This document shows, in pieces, positions 62,201 through 64,000 of a DNA stretch of 64,000 bases. Both the position numbers and the translations under genes were made by a program. Origin of the DNA: Phoronis australis (Eukaryota; Phoronida; Phoronidae); contig NMRA01000019.1 of assembly GCA_002633005.1 (NCBI GenBank), positions 772,343 through 836,342 on the forward strand. Reading direction: 5' to 3'. Numbering within the stretch: position 1 is the first letter of the stretch; each line of letters starts with the position of its first letter. The notes under the pieces were generated by a model. The model was given only the letters and a program-made list of their open reading frames with translations. It did not search any database and was not told the origin of the DNA.

Positions 62201-63923
62201 CTCACTGAAAGTGTCTGAAGACTTAGGACATGAAGTTGGTGTTACGCTCCCAGTTTACAATTAATGAAAACTGGTTTAGCCATCACAATCTAGAAATAAT
62301 TAATTCAAATTATGTCCTTTACTAATGGGTATGTTCCCAGAGACTGTGTGTTTTTGCTACAGTGAGATTTAACAGATTTTTTTGTTTGGAGCATAAGACC
62401 ACTAAGTCTTAAGTCACTTTTTGTGAAACTGATGATCAGCGTCATATTTTTCAAAATACGTACAAATCCTCTCTTATGAATTGTTAAGCTTTCACAATTT
62501 GGGAACAAATTAAAGCTTTCAAATATTTTTTTTCTGAATTACAGTGTTGGTTATTGGGTTTTCTCTCTGAATACTCTTCTTACCTTTTATGTGCCCACTT
62601 CTGTGTGGTCACACATTGCCATCAACTCTGTCTGGGCATCTGCTGCCGTATCTCAAAAACCTCTTGGAGGATCCTCATGAAGGTTGGCAAATGTGTGAAA
62701 TTTGGAAAGTTGACAGGTTACGACGACTGTCTCCTAATGGCGATTTTATTTTGCATTTGCCTCAGTGTATCTTCGGAGTTCCTTGATGGATTTTCATGAA
62801 GCTGAGCAGATTACGGAAACGACGTTGTTTTTCCAATTTCGAACTTATTCGAGGTATTCTGCACCACCTAGTGGCAATTTTCGTCGTAAGAAAATTTAAT
62901 AAACACCCCAAAAGCATACCACGGTGCAGCTGTGGACACATTTTAATTTTTTGCGTAGCTCTTGCTTAATTTTCATTCATTTTGTAGAACTTTCTTCTAA
63001 ATACTTCCTCAATTTTCTCTTACTATCTCTTTCACATATGCCTCTAACAACCTCACATATTTCTTTCCACAAATATCTGCTATCTCGATCCTTCACAAAT
63101 TTTGACACAACTGAGATGAACCTCGAGGACTTTGGACAGACACCATCAAAATAGTTTCTTCCTCTGAACCAAAAGTCGCTTTTGTTTTGTGAAACATTGC
63201 TCGACTGACCATGATTTTTTTCAGTCAAGAATAAGAAGTGTATTAAAGCAGACGCTGAGAAGGGTGACCACAAATGTAATATTGAAGTCAAGATCCTGGG
63301 AGCAGACACAAAGATTGCGTCTGATGAGTAAGTAGCTCGTGAAAGAGGTCGGTGCTAACAAACACGGCAAAATGTAAATTTCTCCTTAACAATTTTTGAC
63401 CTGGAGGATTGCTGATGCCTTGAACAATGCTTAACAGGTGGCGCTGCGTGCAGTATACTGTAACAGTTGTAGACTGGGCTGAGTTTATAAGCGCCCTCAT
63501 CATGGTTCAGACTTTGCAGATCCAGATAGAAAATGTGAGATTATCTTGATTAGGAATTTTATAAAAAAATAAAATATTGATTGTTTGCTTTTTGTGGGAA
63601 AGGTAACTTATGGGAGGGAAATGTATATTATTCTTAGGAAAATCTCATGGTAACATTATTGTGCTGCCCTTCTAGGAAGGAGGTCACACAGGTCTACTAC
63701 AAAGTGATGGTGGACGGGAAGACCATCCCCAAGTCATATCAATACGTGCCTCCCTCTGAGAGTTACGTGGACGAACAGATCAAGAAAAATGTGGCTGATG
63801 TGAAGCGCTGGAAAGCATCATCTAACAAGATGTGGTCGGTGATGCTTGTTGGACAGTACCATACACGTCACCTAGACAACCTGACAGACACGTTGACCAT
63901 GGCGTGGGATAGGATACTGGGAG
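16799..63923 (+). CDS. Giant MNNL/half-DSL/EGF protein with about 19 tandem novel repeat domains (45 exons, 3'-partial)
   Basis: Overall gene model; individual exons follow. Forty-five exons join with every phase compatible and no internal stop, giving 7,456 coding nt (2,485 codons) before the model runs off the right edge. Order: signal peptide (residues 1-17 plus a few), MNNL-like Notch-ligand N-terminal domain (about 18-172), first half of a DSL domain (about 175-195), four EGF domains (about 200-365), then a tandem array of a roughly 110-residue domain (modules M0 to M19) to the end. It is therefore a secreted or membrane-anchored extracellular protein; no transmembrane segment is seen, but the C-terminus is missing. 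Each module follows the pattern: strand-like Y-x-h-x(3-4)-G-K; a variable middle with a helix; a strand with H..LF.K; a helix ending in AW/LW...P; and a short-exon strand (VKI.I...EYL...G). This alternation is compatible with a beta-alpha-beta-beta-alpha-beta sandwich such as ferredoxin-like or SEA-like folds, but no SEA autocleavage motif recurs and I cannot assign the family. The relation to Notch ligands is clear from the N-terminus; signalling through Notch is not shown. Confidence 0.8.
17647..17834 (+). CDS. Giant gene exon 2: MNNL-domain first half
   Basis: Reads GGTFVVKMVEQKNPTGRDYH, then GNCCDGDEKNGFCQTPC and LTLDFRWSDDG. The spacing F..(10)..N..G...(G)NCC.G.....C...C matches the N-terminal domain of Jagged/Delta proteins. 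Acceptor gcgttgtag|g, donor gacgacgg|gtaact, phase 0 in and phase 2 out. Confidence 0.75.
18707..18880. mobile_element. Short element with 16-bp perfect inverted ends
   Basis: acatgcgtgcacccag at the left and its exact inverse ctgggtgcacgcatgt at the right, enclosing G-runs on the left and C-runs on the right. About 174 bp, non-coding. Confidence 0.65.
19302..19419 (+). CDS. Giant gene exon 3: MNNL-domain middle
   Basis: Reads PSSSSFLTIGVKYRANSI, TFPTDNPGFTN and GKIKRWR. This corresponds to the N.I.FPF.F.WPG.. region of Notch ligands. Acceptor atatttgcag|g, donor tggagg|gtaagt, phase 2 in and phase 0 out. The frame is open back to an ATG at 19213, but phase agreement with exon 2 favours the splice site. 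Confidence 0.7.
19848..20011 (+). CDS. Giant gene exon 4: MNNL-domain end
   Basis: Reads YNVTISATLRKDNSSGPLID ... LTRFNLEGRRPNNAST. It matches the part of Notch ligands between SLIIEAW and the DSL domain. It has several N-glycosylation sequons (NVT, NSS, NHT, NAS). Acceptor aaatttcag|t, donor tcaac|gtaagt, phase 0 in and phase 2 out. Confidence 0.75.
20668..20820. repeat. GC-rich palindromic repeat, tandem dimer, copy 2
   Basis: catgggcggcgcaccat, gggggctatagcccc core, ttttttcagtgctac end, then a second unit beginning ggcggtgcaccac and ending ttttttcagtgctgcaccgcc. Inverse orientation of the copy at 81. Confidence 0.75.
21172..21325. repeat. GC-rich palindromic repeat, tandem dimer, copy 3
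   Basis: catgggcagcgcaccatag ... ttttttcagtgctgcgccgcc followed by a second unit gggtggtgcacaacag ... tactgtgccgcccatg. Same dimer as the copy at 20668, more diverged. Confidence 0.7.
21765..21835 (+). repeat. Possible tRNA-derived SINE head
   Basis: tagctgaatagttagcatgc resembles a tRNA A box region and ggctcgatttcc a degenerate B box about 35 bp further on. Too diverged for a functional tRNA. Confidence 0.3.
22180..22555. repeat. Diverged internally repeated intronic sequence
   Basis: Repeated words such as ttgactttatttcaaaggtca and ttgactttcattttcaaggt at intervals suggest an old internally repetitive element. No coding signal. Confidence 0.3.
22737..22991 (+). CDS. Giant gene exon 5: half DSL domain, EGF1, start of EGF2
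   Basis: FVLELSVFCNPNFYDRDCSR followed by YCNASNC matches the first half of a DSL domain (.h.V.C..nYY...C..fC). The second DSL half, including the RPRDD.FGHY loop and GW.G..C end, is absent. EGF1 (PCSHDPCKNGGTC ... CSCPAAWTGSQC) follows at once with all six Cys. EGF2 then begins (SCSDITCQNKG). Phase 2 in and 2 out. Confidence 0.85.
24298..24458 (+). CDS. Giant gene exon 6: EGF2 end and calcium-binding EGF3
   Basis: EGF2 finishes (CVMVSGKGPTCDCPKQWTGM, FC). EGF3 starts with DYDEC and carries CVNLEGGFRCTC, the calcium-binding EGF signature (D-x-D-E, N, aromatic). Acceptor ttcttatag|t, donor cacatg|gtgagt, phase 2 in and 1 out. Confidence 0.85.
24545..25235. mobile_element. Diverged copy of the long foldback element
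   Basis: Opens with agccttggtacaaaggtgag, like the centre of the 12.3 kb element, contains gatgtgggtaaaa and its inverse ttttacccacatc near 25195, and ends with tacacagctag. The outline of two opposing arms is kept but much diverged. Located in the intron between exons 6 and 7. Confidence 0.5.
25423..25677 (+). CDS. Giant gene exon 7: EGF3 end, EGF4 and the first half-module M0
   Basis: Completes EGF3 (DYEGTKC) and encodes EGF4 (PCESRPCRNGGHC ... CSCVGRYVGRVC). The exon then passes directly into the repeat array: VYLNGKKSEISRQMGKLYQQ LIKMWYKRRP resembles only the C-terminal helix part of the module, so the array begins with a truncated copy. Phase 1 in and 1 out. Confidence 0.8.
25832..25997. 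repeat. Direct duplication next to N, copy 1
   Basis: A 166-bp block starting tttctgtcttatggcttaaa that recurs at 26364-26529 with only a few differences. Confidence 0.85.
26364..26529. repeat. Direct duplication next to N, copy 2
   Basis: Starts immediately after the single N at 26363 and repeats 25832-25997. After the block the two copies diverge completely, which is the pattern expected where two allelic or overlapping contigs were joined. Confidence 0.85.
27092..27166 (-). repeat. tRNA-derived SINE head
   Basis: On the minus strand, tagcctagtgagatagg (A box) and ggtgggttcgaatcccac (B box with a perfect T-arm stem). The acceptor ends pair poorly and there is no clear anticodon stem, so this is a SINE or tRNA pseudogene rather than a tRNA gene. 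It lies in the intron between exons 7 and 8. Confidence 0.6.
28685..28751 (+). CDS. Giant gene exon 8: short exon of M0
   Basis: DLANCKCITHEPVSVEDYID then SKG. First of the short exons, with the C-x-C motif found in five of them. Phase 1 in and 2 out, ending on gg|gt so the junction codon is Gly. Confidence 0.75.
29147..29222. repeat. (GGGA)n/(GA)n microsatellite with one N
   Basis: Runs of ggga then ga dinucleotides, broken by an N at 29168. Confidence 0.9.
29728..29904 (+). CDS. Giant gene exon 9: M1 first part
   Basis: Reads NDVTKVTYRLLINGIPVDSE ... NPDQFNLLLYR, the beta strand and variable middle of module 1. An extra phase-2 intron splits the long half of this module. Confidence 0.8.
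30237..30720 (-). mobile_element. LINE-type retrotransposon remnant (reverse-transcriptase C-terminal part)
   Basis: The minus strand reads KNWFYGGIVFLKNLFPPEGN ... IRDILGIKAALMEYNSL, then after an in-frame stop NYDSCSFCGQSTQTLKHSFS DCETVNILWRRVNKQ. The C-x2-C...H...C followed by a Trp is the zinc-binding region at the end of non-LTR retrotransposon polymerases. Truncated and broken by stops, so inactive. It lies in the intron between exons 9 and 10. Confidence 0.7.
31160..31260 (+). CDS. Giant gene exon 10: M1 second part
   Basis: Reads QLHFDVNFKGSVYEDDYSKL EKAFLNTFLVKYP: the strand and helix that normally end the long exon. Acceptor cttttccag|a, donor tccta|gtgagt, phase 2 in and 1 out. 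Confidence 0.8.
31982..32048 (+). CDS. Giant gene exon 11: M1 short exon
   Basis: KRKGCNCVEFDIKQQQVFTD VFG. Contains the C-x-C motif at the same place as exon 8. Phase 1 in and 2 out. Confidence 0.75.
32767..33035 (+). CDS. Giant gene exon 12: M2 long exon
   Basis: Reads NKVTRLLYTMRIENRLVNPL ... VYFKTPVADNDLNKVKQQLE KTYEKLDP. Full long half of module 2. Donor gatccaa|gtaatg is weak but agrees with the phase-1 exit shared by the other long exons. Confidence 0.8.
33105..33785. mobile_element. Diverged copy of the long foldback element
   Basis: The part at 33415-33785 follows the left arm of the 12.3 kb element block by block (aaaatactcaaaact, aatttgttgtga, cagaaattggctaacag, tttcatgg, accgcacaatagcgg) and ends with atttaatatacacagctttg. 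The left part is a poor inverse arm. Located in the intron between exons 12 and 13. Confidence 0.55.
34169..34229 (+). CDS. Giant gene exon 13: M2 short exon
   Basis: SLKGKVQVQILKQEPYVTSD G. Canonical short-exon strand VQVQI. Phase 1 in and 2 out. Confidence 0.75.
34567..34841 (+). CDS. Giant gene exon 14: M3 long exon
   Basis: Reads KTISSVKYKVLVDGVVTNPK ... QYKLYLKKKLNTDGLAKLKD SLLQAWLTQKP. Typical Y.VLVDG strand and AW helix end. Phase 2 in and 1 out. Confidence 0.85.
35288..35351 (+). CDS. Giant gene exon 15: M3 short exon
   Basis: KLSKESTDVEITSVKPMVNN RG. Short-exon strand VEITSV. Phase 1 in and 2 out; donor gg|gtgcgt. Confidence 0.7.
35847..35977 (+). CDS. Giant gene exon 16: M4 first part
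   Basis: Reads EMIYKVNYFLKVNGKRVDAS ITYPLDN. First strand and variable part of module 4, interrupted by an extra intron in phase 1 (a different phase from the extra intron in M1, so gained or shifted independently). Confidence 0.8.
36354..36381. repeat. (TTAA)n simple repeat
   Basis: About seven attaattaatt units just upstream of exon 17. Confidence 0.85.
36497..36692 (+). CDS. Giant gene exon 17: M4 second part fused to its short segment
   Basis: Reads SLYKLVLDKQLTSEQVEKLK TSLKKAVEAKYP and then KVKITTLPQQEYTTSDG without an intron, so the usual long/short intron has been lost here. Phase 1 in and 2 out. Confidence 0.8.
37607..37878 (+). CDS. Giant gene exon 18: M5 long exon
   Basis: Reads KTVHKLLYKVTSDVTSVTPN ... 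HFSLFMKNKVSPSEYTKLES DIKNTITKFMP. Shows the H.SLF.K..VSP core well. Phase 2 in and 1 out. Confidence 0.85.
38041..38106 (-). repeat. Second tRNA-derived SINE head
   Basis: On the minus strand, gatggctcagtggcctaggg (A box region) and ggtttcgagtcccc (B box). The sequence between them is not a clean anticodon arm, so it is SINE-like. It lies in the intron between exons 18 and 19 and differs in sequence from the one at 27.1 kb. Confidence 0.55.
38412..38475 (+). CDS. Giant gene exon 19: M5 short exon
   Basis: ELKGKNVKITIKGQEEYLDK NG, closest to the consensus of the short exons. Donor aacgg|gtcagt. Confidence 0.8.
39006..39262 (+). CDS. Giant gene exon 20: M6 long exon
   Basis: Reads NKRSRLYYTVDADGKQLDAI ... 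FATFVGPQVSPKDIPKFEKA IKDAWLKFKP. Canonical module. Phase 2 in and 1 out. Confidence 0.85.
39857..39920 (+). CDS. Giant gene exon 21: M6 short exon
   Basis: ELKNRNISVEVNSVKKYLDS NG. Phase 1 in and 2 out. Confidence 0.8.
40223..40488 (+). CDS. Giant gene exon 22: M7 long exon
   Basis: Reads KERWKLSYYVMDNGKVVSRI ... HQVALFKKHILPNDVPVVEQ ALTEAWSQKHP. Shows the W-K-h-x-Y first strand also found in M8, M13, M14 and M16. Phase 2 in and 1 out. Confidence 0.85.
40737..40794 (+). CDS. Giant gene exon 23: M7 short exon
   Basis: NLKHLNVKIARQDEVLTENG. Acceptor gcttttag|a, donor aatgg|gtaatc. Phase 1 in and 2 out. Confidence 0.75.
41134..41414 (+). CDS. Giant gene exon 24: M8 long exon
   Basis: Reads DTLWKATYFVYSGNYIAKKS ... 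HFALNTQARLQVSLWPKIAK ALQMAHQATMP. Contains a single Cys in the variable part and two N-x-T sequons. Phase 2 in and 1 out. Confidence 0.8.
41695..41739. repeat. 23-bp tandem duplication
   Basis: gacagtccttagataccatg occurs twice in succession in an intron. Confidence 0.85.
41863..41905 (+). CDS. Giant gene exon 25: M8 short exon
   Basis: GVTLKIVTDELYAEG. At 43 nt the shortest exon of the model, lacking the ELK leader of the others. Phase 1 in and 2 out. Confidence 0.65.
43065..43333 (+). CDS. Giant gene exon 26: M9 long exon
   Basis: Reads QKLLYRLIYFVMDKKGQLLN ... HQHVAIFTNLKVTKADYVKF AGALRNHWTEDM. Acceptor gcgttacag|g, donor aaatg|gtgagt. Phase 2 in and 1 out. Confidence 0.85.
43833..43887 (+). 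CDS. Giant gene exon 27: M9 short exon
   Basis: EGDFKFSFMSQEEHVTSKG. Phase 1 in and 2 out. Confidence 0.7.
44368..44648 (+). CDS. Giant gene exon 28: M10 long exon
   Basis: Reads ETLYKFPFVVFENDRPLDGR ... HTVVLESKLEGAQLNQLSKV LKDYWLLVYP. Phase 2 in and 1 out. Confidence 0.8.
45959..46025 (+). CDS. Giant gene exon 29: M10 short exon
   Basis: DLKNCSCLEIDMKNVQSGKD VKG with the C-x-C motif. The intron that follows is nearly 4 kb and holds the 3.5 kb insert with terminal inverted repeats. Phase 1 in and 2 out. Confidence 0.75.
46611..46769 (+). CDS. Candidate alternative or element-borne exon A
   Basis: After acceptor cttcgacag|g the frame reads PKVTIFVDNCGQQGQLTDKK then CVDAEAPC and FYDYAVPGIRRLHNITW to donor acttg|gtaagt. 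Phase 2 in matches the exit of exon 29, so it could be a diverged module start spliced as an alternative end. It lies inside the 3.5 kb insert, so it may instead belong to the element. Confidence 0.35.
47394..47514 (+). CDS. Candidate alternative or element-borne terminal exon B
   Basis: Joins candidate exon A in phase 2 and reads EKTTETNRLTIYFTVGQSEK QSFSNNLRELNVIQKFIT then stop. The hydrophobic pattern resembles the strand-helix end of a module. The junction phase equals that of the extra intron in M1. If used, it would give a secreted isoform ending after M10. No polyadenylation signal was found close by. Confidence 0.35.
49994..50326 (+). CDS. Giant gene exon 30: M11 long and short parts fused
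   Basis: Reads KPLYRYLYSLKVNNRDIGKA ... FTFTISSQTRIREADYGRVE and then, without an intron, ATCNCVSVKVVNQTQLANG. Second case of loss of the long/short intron; it has the C-x-C motif. Phase 2 in and 2 out. Confidence 0.8.
50351..50384. repeat. (GT/GC)n-rich simple repeat
   Basis: Alternating gtgtgagtgcgtgtgcgtg-type sequence immediately after exon 30. Confidence 0.7.
50755..51400. repeat. (CCA/CAC)-rich trinucleotide minisatellite
   Basis: Long tract of accaccatcatggcc-type units with a single N at 51220. Frames through it translate as Pro, Thr or His runs and are not coding. Its right end abuts the acceptor of exon 31. Confidence 0.85.
51419..51660 (+). CDS. Giant gene exon 31: M12 long exon lacking the first strand
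   Basis: Reads SHAITVDGVIRSSQPDLLSN ... HKFMLLTDKKVADDDMEKMR TSLRKAWLSVIP. The usual K-h-x-Y part of the first strand is missing, so the exon starts within the VDG turn. The acceptor (gtttcttacag|t) sits directly after the minisatellite. A Cys pair (KTCLKANGSLCD) is present. Phase 2 in and 1 out. Confidence 0.8.
52284..52344 (+). CDS. Giant gene exon 32: M12 short exon
   Basis: SYKTDFDVRLKSREPAVDAN G. Acceptor gcttctgcag|g, donor acgg|gtatgg. Phase 1 in and 2 out. Confidence 0.75.
52630..52826. mobile_element. MITE with about 75-bp near-perfect inverted repeats
   Basis: The left arm aactttaaaattagcgcgta through gacatttcggtttattcac is repeated in inverse on the right, with only a short unique loop. 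The words agttaactggtt flank the element on both sides at slightly different distances, a possible target duplication. The near-identity of the arms suggests a recent insertion. Confidence 0.85.
53269..53534 (+). CDS. Giant gene exon 33: M13 long exon
   Basis: Reads NKVWALSYYLVTRGRQLTPN ... HNRLFFSRPVLRVDMDHLQS AIQAAWRQWEE. Phase 2 in and 1 out. Confidence 0.85.
54000..54360. repeat. GC-richer dispersed-repeat-like patch in intron
   Basis: A patch of about 0.36 kb with runs such as gggggcagaattttccgctc and several ccccct words, unlike the surrounding AT-rich intron. No coding signal. Probably an old repeat; no second copy was found in the window. Confidence 0.25.
54548..54617 (+). CDS. Giant gene exon 34: M13 short exon
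   Basis: DAGKNGSLVHIKVLGQEEYV DKTG, strongly like exon 19. Phase 1 in and 2 out. Confidence 0.8.
54983..55257 (+). CDS. Giant gene exon 35: M14 long exon
   Basis: Reads KSYWKLMYFTKRDGAYFQSN ... YHFFIPLNEQLSPSQYSRQS DSFRDAAVHLKS. The helix end lacks the usual AW...P. Phase 2 in and 1 out. Confidence 0.8.
55579..55645 (+). CDS. Giant gene exon 36: M14 short exon
   Basis: DLGKKSDLSAEILPAAKYTG PE. The junction codon to exon 37 is Arg rather than Gly. Phase 1 in and 2 out. Confidence 0.7.
55776..56035 (+). CDS. Giant gene exon 37: M15 long exon
   Basis: Reads DVYHQLFRLYKNGALVYPGD ... RYAMAFNVYTDKSIPLGDRF KFSKAIQKAMEVKYP. Phase 2 in and 1 out. Confidence 0.8.
56352..56412 (+). CDS. Giant gene exon 38: M15 short exon
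   Basis: EAKGQLEVSLGRDEPFIIPD. The junction codon is Cys (tg|t). Phase 1 in and 2 out. Confidence 0.7.
57020..57130. repeat. Short imperfect minisatellite
   Basis: Repeated words of the type ggctaccgttctgtagtcat and ggctatcgttctgttgacat, about 20-22 bp units, directly upstream of exon 39. Confidence 0.6.
57158..57405 (+). CDS. Giant gene exon 39: M16 long exon
   Basis: Reads KKVWKISAFVTVNGKPLDGR ... YHMPLYLKGQLDPKHISKLE TALEQTWSSLN. The first-strand V.VNGK.LD is the best match to the module consensus. Phase 2 in and 1 out. Confidence 0.85.
58007..58073 (+). CDS. Giant gene exon 40: M16 short exon
   Basis: IYQNCKCITVKICKELFLSQ DG with the C-x-C motif, plus a third Cys. Phase 1 in and 2 out. 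Confidence 0.75.
59171..59433 (+). CDS. Giant gene exon 41: M17 long exon
   Basis: Reads GYVTKLLGFVSARGKLIDAR ... YDVIVKGDANTVDLTSLKKV LLTVWKKKLK. Phase 2 in and 1 out. Confidence 0.8.
59550..59695. mobile_element. Short MITE with about 40-bp inverted repeats
   Basis: Left arm ggcgtacatgaagtaatatcccac and the inverse right arm gtgggatattacttcatgtacgcc match over 24 bp, with caaaacg/cgttttg further out. About 146 bp in total. Confidence 0.8.
60909..61087 (+). CDS. Giant gene exon 42: M17 short segment fused to the start of M18
   Basis: DENSTVTFSNLQSYFGNNG is the short-exon segment of M17. The exon continues without the usual phase-2 intron into ERLLRISYVVQDGNGTKQIP ... AAEDNKLQ, the first part of M18. 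Donor ctgcag|gtgggt in phase 0, the only phase-0 junction inside the array. Confidence 0.75.
61396..61763. repeat. Direct duplication including exon 43, copy 1
   Basis: Begins ttttgattgggcaagccaca and runs through exon 43 to the N at 61764. It recurs at 61845-62203. Confidence 0.85.
61575..61710 (+). CDS. Giant gene exon 43: M18 end (copy 1)
   Basis: Reads VSFHDGGLGTEKKSLHTLTV DKAVYYNN ... LEQALMASWAKNT. Phase 0 in and 1 out. An identical 136-nt exon occurs at 62016-62151. Since 136 is not a multiple of three, a transcript including both would be frameshifted, so only one can be used. Confidence 0.7.
61845..62203. repeat. Direct duplication including exon 43, copy 2
   Basis: Near-identical to 61396-61763. 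The 80 bp between the N and this block resembles 62890-62975, another part of the local repeat. Confidence 0.8.
62016..62151 (+). CDS. Second copy of exon 43
   Basis: Same sequence and splice sites as 61575-61710, offset by 441 bp, in a directly duplicated block that begins just after a single N at 61764. Most simply a haplotype or assembly duplication; a true duplicated, mutually exclusive exon is possible. Confidence 0.4.
62204..63200. other. Intron between exons 43 and 44
   Basis: Holds imperfectly repeated words (tctcaaaaacctcttggagg ... and tgtatcttcggagttccttg ..., both followed by a tttcatgaag-type end) and a segment at 62890-62975 related to 61765-61845. No coding exon seen. Confidence 0.4.
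63225..63327 (+). CDS. Giant gene exon 44: M18 short exon, extended
   Basis: FKNKKCIKADAEKGDHKCNI EVKILGADTKIASDE. At 103 nt it is the longest of the short exons, with an N-terminal extension and two widely spaced Cys instead of C-x-C. Phase 1 in and 2 out. Confidence 0.75.
63676..63923 (+). CDS. Giant gene exon 45: M19 long exon (gene continues beyond window)
   Basis: Reads KEVTQVYYKVMVDGKTIPKS ... MWSVMLVGQYHTRHLDNLTD TLTMAWDRILG to donor gggag|gtatgt in phase 1. The donor shows that the gene goes on past 64000. Confidence 0.85.
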
Positions 63924-64000
63924 GTATGTATTGTGAGATTATGAATATGATGCGCGAGACGGCAAACCTGTGACATAAGACCAACAACATTGAATTCACT

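Overview
The window comes from a metazoan nuclear genome. Coding DNA is split into many short exons with GT/AG introns, the background is AT-rich, and there are microsatellites, tRNA-derived SINEs, a LINE remnant and many foldback or MITE-like elements. A TLX-type homeobox first exon and a Notch-ligand-type (MNNL/DSL/EGF) extracellular gene point to a bilaterian or closely related animal. Intron sizes and repeat style fit a marine invertebrate such as a hemichordate, amphioxus or mollusc, but the sequence alone does not fix the species. All calls were made by reading the sequence and checking splice phases by hand; no search was run.

Layout. 1-2502: first coding exon of a TLX homeobox gene on the minus strand (1974-2502); its homeodomain exons would lie beyond position 1. 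2503-10500: mostly gene-free AT-rich DNA with a foldback element. 10579-10892: a GC-rich foldback element. 11016-14233: minus-strand gene with two visible exons encoding a Cys-cluster plus Arg/Ser-rich basic protein that I do not recognise; its intron holds a 1.5 kb foldback element. 15375-16798: no gene seen.

16799 to the right edge: one very large plus-strand gene. I can join 45 coding exons (7,456 coding nt, 2,485 complete codons) with every splice phase compatible and no internal stop. The protein starts with a signal peptide, an MNNL-like N-terminal domain of Notch ligands, only the first half of a DSL domain, and four EGF domains (third calcium-binding type). It then enters a tandem array of about 19 divergent copies of a roughly 110-residue domain that I cannot assign to a family. 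Most copies are built from one long exon (entered in phase 2, left in phase 1) and one short exon (phase 1 to phase 2), a symmetrical exon-shuffling module. The array still continues at the right edge, so the C-terminus (membrane anchor or not) is unknown. This gene is the most unusual object in the window.

Its introns are rich in repeats: related foldback copies, SINEs, a LINE tail, a 3.5 kb insert with terminal inverted repeats that carries two exon-like segments ending in a stop, minisatellites, and four single-N positions. Two of the Ns sit at direct sequence duplications (one containing a duplicated coding exon) and two inside simple repeats, which looks like assembly joins.
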